Below are positions 54,401 to 64,000 of a stretch of DNA of 64,000 bases, one piece after another. The stretch is taken from positions 3,654,443-3,718,442 of the forward strand of contig NW_003314265.1 of the NCBI RefSeq assembly GCF_000143415.4. Direction: 5' to 3'. A program made the position numbers and the translations under genes. The notes beneath the pieces were generated by a model that did not search any database, was not told where the DNA came from, and saw only the letters and a list, made by a program, of their open reading frames with translations. Numbering within the stretch: position 1 is the first letter of the stretch; each line of letters starts with the position of its first letter. The stretch comes from Selaginella moellendorffii (taxonomy: Eukaryota; Streptophyta; Lycopodiopsida; Selaginellales; Selaginellaceae).

Positions 54401-54622
54401 GACCGTCTCCTCCTCCCCATCATTCCACACGATGATCGCGGCGCCCTCCTCCACGTCCTGCCCGCATTCCTCGTCGTCCTCGGAGCCGGAAGTGGAGGGA
54501 GCGCCCCCGATCTCGTCGATAATCCCGACCCTATCCGGATTGGCAATGCTCCCCACGACGTCGCGCTCGAAGAAGCGATCGTCTTGCTGCTGCCCCTGCT
54601 GCTGCTGCTCGTCCTCTTCCAT
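51465..54622 (-). CDS. PHO2/UBC24-like (UBE2O-type) ubiquitin-conjugating enzyme
   Basis: A large multi-exon gene running from ATG 54622. Exon 1 (to 53021) encodes repeated SH3-like segments rich in Val/Gly and Asp, such as 'GDYVVRGNWIGRVDEVEENVTVLFEDGAKCKV' and 'RVTRTERLVDVLWQDGSKSARIPATSLVPV'. An acidic Asp/Ser run follows. The UBC domain is 'WDILQKDLPDTIFVLMYEDRMDLLRAAIVGATGTPYHDGFFVFDLYLPPDYPNVPP', then 'HYHSGGLRMNPNLYENGKVCLSLLNTW' with the catalytic Cys at about 52018. The tail has 'HFEELLKSHFRYRGFKFLSLCRAYLGG'. The order matches UBC24/PHO2, which marks phosphate transporters and PHO1 for degradation at the endomembrane. Metazoan UBE2O is similar. The gene is head to head with HAC, 533 bases apart. 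Confidence 0.87.
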
Positions 54623-55155
54623 GATCGCGCGGAAGAATCCGTGCCCCGGACGTACCAGATCGCTCGCGATTCCAGCCGCGCACCGCCCTAGCCCCCGCTA
54701 GGGTTTAAGGGATCCTCCACAAATAAAAACTCTCCATATTCCATTCAAACAAGGGCCGGAGCAAAGGAGGTGACATCACCATTTCCATCGACCAAAGCTT
54801 TGCTGGATTCCATGCTTACAATGCGAAGCTTCGATTTCGATTTGTGTGAAGGTTCCTCCTTCCCATTTTATTCGCTTCCAATACCAGCTATCTGCTGCTC
54901 GGACACAGGTATATCCCCAACGTGCAGGGGGAATATCCTTGTTGTTAAGCCTACAGACCTAAATAAAATCGTGCTGTTAGGGTTTTTGGGGCTCATGGGC
55001 AGGAAGATCTGGTGCCTATGGCGCTCTGTTCTTAGGGTCTGTGGAGGAGCGCGCCATGGGATTCCGGCAGCAGCAGCAGGAGTAGCCGGTGCTAGTCGAT
55101 TCGCTCCACCTCAATGCGCCGCTGCTCGATCGCTCAATGCCCCAGTAGCTGAGCT
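54623..55155. promoter_or_regulatory. Divergent promoter between E2 and HAC genes
   Basis: 533 bases. Telo-box-like repeats flank both sides: 'ccctagcccccgctagggttt' at about 54688-54708 and 'ttagggtttttgggg' at about 54978. A plus-strand open frame (54770-55159) overlaps but has no known domain and is taken as leader sequence. Confidence 0.45.
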
Positions 55156-58100
55156 ATGAATATGCAGCACCAGACGCAGGGCCAGCCCCCGGGGCATCAG
55201 CACATTGCCAGCTCCAGCCGCAATCGCGCGTCCTGGCACGCCGAGGGCGACGATGTGCCCGACCGCAGGCTCGTGATCGCTCATGTGTAAGAAATCGCAA
55301 TCCCCTTTTGTCTTTTAGGGTAAAGGCTAGCTCGTATCATCGCGTCCATTTGCCTGTTGCATGGAATGGAAGGCTCCCTCCGCTTCCATCACGCCATCAA
55401 TGTAAGTTTTCTCCCTGGTTTTGACTCTCTTCCTCTTGTTGCTACCCAGCTTGAAGCTCTTCCAGAAGAACAACTCTACTGCCGAGTACCAGCAAAGGTT
55501 GCCCGAGATGGTGAGGAGGCTCGAGGAGGGTTTATATCGCGACGCCGCGTCCAAGGTTGGTTACACTTTTCTCTTGTTCGTGACTGATCGAGAGCATCAC
55601 TACAGGAGGAGTACAATGATATGAACACACTGGAGAAACGGATCCAGTCGGTAGCCAAGCGGATTTCTGCCGGGAGGAACACGGCAGCTAACTCTAGGAA
55701 CACGGCTACCATGATTCCAACGCCCGGCGCAGCTACTATGATCCCGACTCCCGGCCTGGCTACCAGTCCAGCGTCCTTCTCCGGAGCGCCGGGGCAGTTT
55801 GCAATGCCCGGCTCTCGTAGGAACAACTTAGCCGTGTCGACGGCGCCCTCGAATTCTTTGGTTTCTCACTCGGGAGCTGGCGGGGTGCGGATGGTGCAAC
55901 AGGGCTCCAACATGGTCACCTCGGCTCAAATGCACCCGTCGCTTGTAAATGGGAGGTTAGATAGTCCCTTCATTGGGAACGGAGGTCAGTATTCTTTGAA
56001 TGGGAACGCAATGCACTCGTCGTCCAGCTATTTCGGCCAGGGACAGATCCAACGTAAGTTCTTTATCTTTCAACTTTTTGTATAGATTTGCTGACGGCGG
56101 CATGTCCCAGGTGAAGGCTTCCAAATACACAAGTCACTCAATGGGGAAATACCCAGCAGCCAGTCTTCGAAAATGATTCCAGTACCTGGTCTGCCGTCTC
56201 AGTTGCAACAGCGACAGTCAGAAGCGACTACATTGCAAGAGCAGAAAAAGACTCCAAACCAGAACCAGAAAAAGGCTGATGTGGTCCGCGTACAAAACGG
56301 GGTTGCCACTGCCCAAGACAGCTTACAGAATGGATTGAAGCCTGGGGACGGTACTGCTAATGGGATGTCAGGCGACAAAAAGGAGATGTTGAGGAGGCAG
56401 CAGCACTGGCTATGTTTATTACGCCATGCAAACAAGTGTACCGCTCCGGAAGGACAGTGCAATTTCAACTCCCGATGCCACTACGTACAACAGGTTTTGA
56501 GGCATGCGACCAAGTGCCGGGAGACCGCTTGCCAGTCGAGTCACTGCCAAGTCGTTCGGGCGCTGCTCCGCCACCATTCTCAGTGCGAAAACCTCCAGTG
56601 TGCATTGTGTGCTCCGGCTCGACGACTTGCACGAGCAGCTGCGCAGGCAGCAACGATCGCCGCTGCTTCGTCGAGCGCTGTTACCGCTTCGACCTGCACC
56701 GAAGAGACTCAAGTGGCTGCTAAGAGGGTCAAGGAAGAAGTCGACATTCAGAGCTACGGTGGAGTTGGAGCAGGCAGTGACTGTGGTCCTCCATTTCCTA
56801 AGAAGATCAAAGTCGAGCCTGGTACTACTGCTCAGGTGAAGAGCGCCGGCATTTGCAAAGGAAAAGGTCCCATTGTCGCGCAGCAAGTGGACGTGAAGCC
56901 TTGTGTGTTGCCTGATGGGCAAGATGATGGCATGCTGGAAGCTGGCCCGTCTATGGAGAGTTCGGCATTAGTCGCCATCAAGGAAGAGGTTGGGCATTCG
57001 TCGAATAATGTGTCGCTCAAGTCCGGGAAGTCGAAAGTCGTTGGCATCTCTCTCCTAGAGCTTTTCTCTAAGGAGCAGATTTTAGAGCACTTTTGCAGCA
57101 TTCGGTTATGGACAGGACAGGTTCGTTCCCGTTTGAAGTTTTCTTTTCTAACTCTTTCGAACCATTACAGAGTAAGGCAAAGGCTGAAAAGCATCAAGCA
57201 ATGGAACAGCAACCCAGCGAAAATGCTTGTCGTATATGTGCTGTCGAGAGACTTACCTTCGAACCGCCACCTTTGTATTGCACAACCTGTGGAGTTCGTT
57301 TGAAGAGGAACTCGGTATACTACACTGCAGGTTCTGGCGAAACTAGGCACTACTTTTGCATTCCCTGCTACAATGCCAGCCCTGCTGATACAGTTGGCCT
57401 TGATGGTCAGCTTTATCCCAAGTCGAAATTGGAAAAGAAGAAAAACGATGAAGAAACAGAAGAGGCGGTATGTGTTTTTTTTTTTTTACTTCTATATTTT
57501 TTCTCTTTCCTTGAAACGTCCGACTTGTATGGTTTATGCAGTGGGTTCAATGTGACAAGTGCAATGTATGGCAGCATCAAATCTGTGCCTTATTTAATGG
57601 TAGAAGAAATGAAGGTGGTGACACGGAATTTATTTGCCCCTATTGTCTGCTGAACGACATGGAAAGTGGGGATAGAACTCCTCTTCCCTTAACAGCCGTT
57701 TTAGGTGCCAAAGACCTGCCGAAAACGTTACTGAGTGACCATCTAGAGCAGAGATTGGCACGCAGTTTGAGGAAGGAAAGAGCTGACCGCGCCGAAGCAC
57801 AAGGGAAAAGTTTTGAAGAGGTATTCGTGCTTCTTTTTTACTTGCTTTTGACTGTTTGTTCTTATAGGTCCCTGGAGCTGAAGGTTTAGTTGTGAGAGTA
57901 GTATCATCTGTCGACAAAAAGCTTGAGGTGAAGCAGCGATTTCTGGAAATATTTAAAGACAGCAATTATCCCAGTGAATACCTTTACAAGTCGAAGGTAT
58001 CCGCCCGCCATATACTTGCGTGCTGGCTAATCTCCTGTCTTTCTTAGGTGGTATTACTCTTTCAAAGAATTGAAGGAGTCGAGGTGTGTCTATTTGGGAT

Positions 58101-60031
58101 GTACGTACAGGAGTTTGGTGCTGAATGCCCTGAACCGAACAATCGTCGGCTTTATATTGCTTACTTGGACTCTGTCAAGTATTTTCGGCCCGAAGTGAAA
58201 ACCGTTACGGGTGAAGCTCTTCGAACATTTGTTTATCACGAAATCCTGGTACTTCGTTTGTAATTGTTTGATGATGCAGGTTAACAAGTTTTGTATTTGC
58301 AGATTGGATATCTGGAATATTGTAAAAGAAGAGGTTTCGGTAGCTGTTATATTTGGGCTTGTCCACCTCTTCGAGGAGAAGACTATATACTGTATTGCCA
58401 TCCGGAGATCCAAAAGACACCTAAGTCGGATAAACTCCGAGAATGGTGAGATGCTTCATGAGCATCATTTGCTTGAAGTGTATATGTTTTACAGGTACCT
58501 TGCAATGCTCGGCAAAGCGACAAAAGAGAACATTGTTGTGGAGTTAACAAACTTCTACGATTACTTTTTTATTTCTCCTGACGAGTGCAAGGCTCACGTA
58601 ACTGCTGCACGACTTCCTTATTTTGACGGGGATTATTGGCCTGGGGCGGCAGAAGAAGTTCTGCTACAGCTTCACCAGGACGAGGAGGATAAACGAAGGC
58701 TTCACAAGAAGGGAATAAGCAAGAAAGGTGTTGCAAAGAGAATTGGAGCTCAATCCGAGCCCTCTAGCAATGCTTCAAAGGACTTGCAACTGATGCACAA
58801 GGTAAGTGTATTGGTTCCAACTTTATTTCTAAACATGTTTTGTTTTATGACAGCTTGGACAAGCAATATCACCTCTAAAGGAGGACTTTATTTTGGTCCA
58901 CATGCATCATTCTTGCCGGCACTGCCGTCTCTTTATCACTTCGGAGTGTCGCTGGGTTTGCAAACAATGCAAGAACTTCCACCTGTGCAACAGGTTGATT
59001 AACAATCTCTCGACTTTCCAAAGAATGATCTTGTGATGCAATGGCTTTCAGGTGTTATGTTGCCGACCAGAAGAGGGATGAAAAAGACAGGCACCCGTGG
59101 AACAGCAGGGAAACTCATGAGTTATTTGCGGTATGTATGGTCCCGTCTCTAGCAGTCCCTGAACTGTCTTATCCACGCAGGTCGAGGTCAATGATATACC
59201 CGCAGAAACCGAAGATAAAGACGAGATTATGGAAAGTGAGTTTTTTGATACTAGACAAGCGTTCTTGAGCCTGTGCCAAGGCAACCACTACCAGCACGAT
59301 ACATTAAGACGTGCCAAGCATTCTTCTATGATGGTGCTTTATCACCTACATAATCCTACAGCTCCAGCGTTCGTGACTTCCTGCAATATTTGCAACCAAG
59401 ATATTGAAACGGGAAAGGGCTGGCGGTGCGATACGTGCGCTGATTTTGACCTCTGTGCGGCCTGCTATCACAAGGAGCTACCAAAGCACCCACATAAGCT
59501 CAAACCCCAGCTATCAGTAGCCGAACGGAATGCACAGAATAAAGAAGCTCGGCAACAACGCGTTGTACAGGTTTGTGCTGGCCTTGTTGTTTGTTGTTTC
59601 TCGTCTAAGTTATCTTTTCTGTGTGTATTGGCAGCTCCGGAAAATTGTGCAGCTCCTGATTCACTCGTCTCAGTGCTGTTCTTTCCAATGCCAGTATCCG
59701 AAGTGTCGGAAGGTGAAAAACTTGTTTAGACACGGGACGGTATGTAAGACGAGGGCCTCTGGAGGATGCCGTCACTGCAAGTTGATGTGGCACCTCTTGC
59801 AACTCCATGCTCGGTCGTGCAAGGAGTCGGACTGCCGGGTTCCTCGCTGCAAGTAAGTCTCTTGATCGCGTTTGGTCTGAGAAGGACGTTATTTACGCGC
59901 GTAATCTGTCCAGGGACTTGAAAGAGCATGGGAGACGCTCGCAACAGCAGGCGGAGTCACGACGCAGGGCTGCTCTCATGGAGCTACTAAAGCAACGAGC
60001 GCAGGATGGCTCGAGCAGTGCCACGAGCTGA
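55156..60031 (+). CDS. HAC: p300/CBP-type histone acetyltransferase (HAC family)
   Basis: Many exons run from ATG 55156 to the stop ending at 60031. Domains in order are as follows. A Met/Asn/Gln-rich N-terminus has a repeated 'MIPTPG'/'MIPVPG' motif. TAZ1 lies at about 56390-56640 ('[26 protein letters not shown]'). A PHD finger follows ('[15 protein letters not shown]', near 57545). The catalytic domain spans about 57700-58600, with '[10 protein letters not shown]', '[16 protein letters not shown]', 'TFVYHEIL', '[12 protein letters not shown]' and '[14 protein letters not shown]'. Two ZZ fingers come next (58900-58994; '[19 protein letters not shown]' near 59385). TAZ2 follows ('[23 protein letters not shown]', near 59675). 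This is the full plant HAC layout; plant HACs lack KIX and bromodomain. They acetylate H3/H4 in the nucleus. Confidence 0.93.
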
Positions 60032-60609
60032 GGTGGACAAAGCAACGCAGAGATGAACACCAGACTAACACTTAGGTACTCGAGATGCTTCGTTTTCTAG
60101 TCTCACTGTTTAAGAGCCTCTGTGCACAGGCGAGACACACTTTGCTCCACGCGACTGCCAAGCTATTCTTTTTACCACAGTTCCTCGTAGCGAATGAGAC
60201 CACCAGTGCTGGCAGGGCGTGGCTTTTGCACAAGAGACACAGGAGGTAAGATACTCCTTTTCAATCACCGTCTTGATCTTCATACAATGCTTCCATGTAT
60301 TCACGTACGTATCACAGGAAGAAATGGATCGATGCTGTTTTTTTTTCTGGGCGCTACTCCGCTGAGAAAAAAAAAAAACTTCGCCGCGAAGAGGGGGCAA
60401 GTAAGTTCCATGGTTTTCAAGTGTTTTAAAAGTCCATGGTTTACTCTCTTCGCAGAGCGGATGTAAAAACAAACAAACGGTGGAGATTCCCCGTGAAAGG
60501 AGAAATAGTGAAAAAGAACATTCGAATCGACGGCTGGAAGTGTTTGAAACCTCTCTCTCTCTCTCTCTTCCCTATTGGTTGGGGTTTTAGGGCAGAGAGT
60601 AGGGAGCGA
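60032..60609. other. Spacer and leader of the NDUFB7 gene
   Basis: About 580 bases. It carries an A run (about 60367-60378), a CT dinucleotide run near 60551-60568, and 'ggggttttaggg' at about 60581. The last two lie directly upstream of the NDUFB7 start, giving a pyrimidine-rich leader with a telo-like element. No other gene is seen. Confidence 0.4.
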
Positions 60610-60996
60610 ATGGGGGGCGAGGAGGGGGAGGTGCTGCACGAAGAAGATGAGCGCTTTGTGGACGAATCCAAGGCGAGCTACGAGTATCTGCTCAAGATGA
60701 AGGCGAGCAACAAGGAGATGGAGCGCGCGCGGGTGCCGCTCGAGTGGCGGGATCAATGCGCGCACAGGCTCATCCCGCTCAACAAGTGCCGGCAGCAGAA
60801 CTACTACCTGCCGTGGCGATGCGTGGAGCTCCGCCACAGCTTCGAAAAGTGCCAGTACTACCTCTATCTCGCGCGGGTGTGGAAGATGCAGCAGCTGGAG
60901 ATGGAGATGGAGAAGGAGAAGCAGGAGGCCAAGGTGGGTCTCAAGATCCCCCAGCCTGCCGCCGCGGCTGCCGGCGACGAAGCCTTGGCCTCGTAA
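60610..60996 (+). CDS. NDUFB7: NDUFB7, complex I B18 subunit
   Basis: A single-exon coding region of 128 residues. The start is 'MGGEEGEVLHEEDERFVDES' and the core is 'ERARVPLEWRDQCAHRLIPLNKCRQQNYYLPWRCVELRHSFEKCQYYLYLARV'. The two Cys-x9-Cys pairs (CAHRLIPLNKC and CVELRHSFEKC) form the CHCH hairpin that is oxidised by MIA40 in the mitochondrial intermembrane space. An acidic-basic coiled tail follows. NDUFB7 is an accessory subunit of the membrane arm of respiratory complex I, conserved in plants and animals. There is no N-terminal presequence, as expected for MIA substrates. Length is slightly greater than Arabidopsis B18. Confidence 0.92.
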   Translation: MGGEEGEVLHEEDERFVDESKASYEYLLKMKASNKEMERARVPLEWRDQCAHRLIPLNKCRQQNYYLPWRCVELRHSFEKCQYYLYLARVWKMQQLEMEMEKEKQEAKVGLKIPQPAAAAAGDEALAS

Positions 60997-61259
60997 TGCT
61001 GGTAAGTTTCCTCTCTTCTCCTCCTCTGTTGGCATTTTTCTTGTGGTTTCTCGTTTGCTTTTGGTTTGTTCTTGGTTTTAATTCTGTGAACTTTTGAGTG
61101 TCGTTAGGAACTCTTTGTTTTTCATGTTTCTCAAAACTGTTTGAAGCTACAAGCTCCAGCAATCTGGAGAAGCGCAAGTGATTAAACCGGCTTCTTTTGC
61201 TGGCAGGAGAATCGACCTAGTTCTTTCTCTGTGGACGATGAAGAAGACACATTTTCTAG

Positions 61260-61990
61260 CCACACTTAATAATCATCAAATTTTTTGTAATGTCTGCTTT
61301 GCGTGAGAGGTGTACCGATTCTCAGAAGTGCATGGTCGTGACGCCAGATGCCGGGTTTGCAAGGAAGAAATGCCTTGTGGACCGAAAGTATAAAGCGCAA
61401 AGCTATGGGAAAACGACGGATTAAGCTCATTGTCTTTTTGCTAGGGGTTGGGCTACATAACTTCGTTCTATGCAAAAAAGAAAAAAGAAACCATGGGTCC
61501 AATTTTTTGCTGGAGGTATCAATTTGCACTGCTACCACTTATGTTCATCTCACTCGCAAAGGTAAAGCTCAAATGTGCTTTAAAAGAGAAGAATAGAACG
61601 AATATCATGTGCAATTGTCCAGAGTTGCGGCTTCTTCTCGCTTACATGCAATCAAACGTATATGTCCTTCAGCTTCCTCTACTCCAAGTGCCTGCCAAAC
61701 CCTCGCGTTTGGACGTACCTCCCGCTTAATCCCCACATTGGGAACGAAAATGGAGTTATGGTGGTAGGGGAGGGCTTTGCCAGAAGTTGCGGAAGATTTG
61801 AGATGGTGGAGATTGAGCAGACTAGCATCAAGATAAGGGGAGTGCTGGGAGCAGTGTGCCGCAACCGCAGTAACGTGCTTCTCACCACAGCATTCGACCT
61901 GGACCAACATGTAGATAATACGGCAGGAAAACTCACTTGGTGCTATTAACATCTGTTATGTTGCTTGAAACTTCTAGGAGCCATAATCAC
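61260..61990 (+). other. Unassigned region with short open frames
   Basis: Two plus-strand frames are visible: one begins at 61290 ('MSALRERCTDSQKCMVV', 44 residues) and another covers 61662-61949 ('NPRVWTYLPLNPHIGNENGVMVVGEGF'). Neither has a known domain. They could be exons of an unrecognised gene, but splice sites are not convincing. Confidence 0.3.
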
Positions 61991-62099
61991 AAGAAAGAGA
62001 TATTGAGTTTTTGCTGACCTCACATTAGATTAATCTACTCCTTTTTGGTGTCAGATTCTTTGTGAAAATATTTCCTGAGCGAGTGTAACCACTGAATTT

Positions 62100-64000
62100 C
62101 CTCATCTGATGATGATGATGATGATGATATAAACATATTTATAATTTTTTATCTTTTTTAAAAAACCAAAGTCTTTTTTATTTTAAATGTAAATAGTTTA
62201 GGTTATAAAGTTAAACTGTTTTCTGCCTTGATATCTAAGTATATTCTACGAGGGGTAGTGGATATACCTATAATATTCTTGGATATTCTAAGATTAGTAT
62301 TCAATAAGATTAATCTTGTGTTTAAAAATTATGAACATATTTATAATTAAAAACTTCCATTTGATTAATTATATTAATAAATAGGAATAACACTACTATT
62401 AAGCAAACCAAGTGTTGATGCACAGAAAATTATTAATTTAGTTTCAATTTTATATTTAGTCTTCAGTTATTACCACCTTTAAGTTTTAAAGTTAAAAATA
62501 ATTAAAATATTTTCTAAAGAAATCATTGCTATTACCTATAATCTATTTTTTAAATAATAACCCACAAGCTTGATGGTGTTTAATTTTTTCTTTTTTTTAG
62601 TTACTGTGCTTTTTGCCATGGTCTGGAAGACACGTGACAAGAGAAACAAGAAACACTCATACAGATTTAATTTGAAGGTCTAGGTAAATGTGCATCTCTT
62701 TTTGCAAACTCTTATATTCAAAAAACAAGAGAACAAACCATCTTTATAGCCTACTCCTTGAAATCAATCTAGAGTGCCTCTTCTCGCTAATATGTCTTCC
62801 TTGCTGATGTACATCTTTGAATTCATGAAATTTCTAGGCTGTAGCATACATGTCCTAAAATTTACAACACAAGTAATTAAACAAGCAAAAGTTCCACCCC
62901 TAGCTTTAGATCAAGCTTACAAAAATGCAACACTTTACAAGCAATCAAACTTGCAAGAAGCTGCTATAGTGAGAAAGCAAGAGAGAACATTGCTCAACAT
63001 TTCTAACAAAGTTGATGAGGCTTAGGCTGCTGGGCAGTGCTTACCTTTCAATCTACAAATTAGTCTCAATCCTTTGAATAGAACCTTTCAAGAAATATAA
63101 TATAGATATTTTTTCCTAATACATATATACATACATACATATATTACTCCCATTACTTCATGCCAAGAGCACAGGCTTTTGGATCGAGCTGAGATGCATT
63201 GTGATGGAGGAAATGCTACTCTTCTCTTTTCACGATACTTTGAAGATCTATTTATTGTTTTTATTTCCTCATTCCCAATCTATTGTCATAGCCATTAATA
63301 AACTATAGTTTTATTTGCTTTCAAAGGTTTTTATTCAGCATCATTATTACATTAGACAACACAGATTTGACAACCTTCTGCAAAGATTTGTTAGCTCATA
63401 TTTTCAAGAAATTGGGGTGAAAATATTTTCCTCCGAAGATTCATAAAGATAAGTAGTTTCTTTGTGGTTGAGATCTAGAAACAAACCAAGAACAAAGATT
63501 TGTGATGGCCAAGTAGTGTCCACACTTTGGACTCACCCCTTCTGGAGCAAACTGACTTATTAGAATTAGAAGGAGTGAATCCTACTTTGTAATCATTGCC
63601 TCAACTAAATTAAACTCATAGACAAGAAGATGCTCAAAAGTAGGCTTGCCAAGTTCATTGTAGAGGTTGTTCATAAGTCTCTCATCAGGAGGGCATATAT
63701 AATTTTTTATGATCACAAACCAAACAATGTGTCATCAAGAAGAGTTGCAGTCTACCATTTAATTTATCTTACTTCTAACACAAGACAATAAGGTTGTTAA
63801 GAGTTCTCTCTTCATTGTTTTCTTAACTAAAGGCATAAGGAGCTCTATGATCTACTGAAGTTCCAAAAAGGCATACTAATTACATCAAGTAACCATTAAG
63901 TAGGCCTTTAGTGTTCTTGCTCATGGTGACCCCCCTTTTCTTGAGTTTAGAGAGGTTTGCAAGCATCATCAGATTGTGAGAATGAGTATGTACCATTATA
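62100..64000. other. AT-rich repeat-like end region
   Basis: From about 62100 the composition is AT-rich with scattered microsatellites: a GAT run at about 62107-62127 and 'atatatacatacatacatatat' near 63124-63144. One plus-strand frame (62774-63025) lacks any known domain. On the minus strand a frame near 63600-63660 reads 'DERLMNNLYNELGKPTFEHLL', unlike a known family. No firm transposon was seen. Confidence 0.4.

Noticed and set aside
62107-62127. GAT repeat considered as a CRISPR-like array
   Set aside because: It is a simple trinucleotide microsatellite in a plant genome with no spacers.
62774-63025. 83-residue plus-strand frame in the AT-rich end
   Set aside because: No domain, biased composition and repeat-like surroundings; not supported as a gene.

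Overview
The window is plant nuclear DNA and looks like a lycophyte of the Selaginella type. Genes are compact, with many introns of only about 45-100 bases, and are closely packed on both strands. Plastid and mitochondrial proteins are nuclear-encoded with transit peptides. Pentatricopeptide-repeat (PPR) genes and PPR debris are present, and AT-rich repeat islands separate GC-richer gene clusters. The species is an inference from gene architecture; no database search was possible.

Layout. 0-4.7 kb: two decayed PPR copies around an AT-rich island. 4.8-11.4 kb: CDSP32-like thioredoxin (-), TRF4/PAPD5-like poly(A) polymerase (-), a bacterial-type (type III/GlnT-like) glutamine synthetase (+) and a DUF220 protein (-). 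11.5-14.3 kb: gene-poor, with LINE debris. 14.4-28.1 kb: HOTHEAD-like GMC oxidoreductase, mitochondrial succinate/fumarate carrier, small WW protein with a partial exon duplication, tRNA-Gln(CTG), prolyl 4-hydroxylase, an unidentified conserved protein, a tiny prefoldin-like gene, plastid YceD/DUF177 protein, katanin-like AAA ATPase and a nodulin-like MFS transporter. 28.5-33 kb: 2-oxoglutarate dioxygenase, then decayed AAA-ATPase-like sequence, copied scraps of neighbouring genes and a copia-type LTR. 33.4-35.8 kb: CER1-like wax gene. 35.8-41.1 kb: three tandem genes plus one broken copy of a seven-transmembrane (7TM) family ending in a coiled coil. 41.2-43.1 kb: intronless orphan membrane protein. 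43.1-61 kb: PPR protein, MetX-like hydrolase, MBD-C2H2-PHD protein, CPP1, CHLI (frameshifted by 10 bases), PHO2/UBC24-like E2, p300/CBP-type acetyltransferase HAC and NDUFB7. 61-64 kb: AT-rich with no firm gene.

Themes. Two genes serve chlorophyll synthesis and lie close together: CPP1 stabilises protochlorophyllide oxidoreductase, and CHLI is a Mg-chelatase subunit. Several housekeeping genes are paired head to head with 70-140 bases between start codons and carry telo-box motifs (AAACCCTA), suggesting shared compact promoters. The best candidate for an undescribed system is the 7TM array. Its seven-helix part recalls the receptor half of plant RGS1, but it ends in a short helix instead of an RGS box, and the fourth copy is broken by an inversion.
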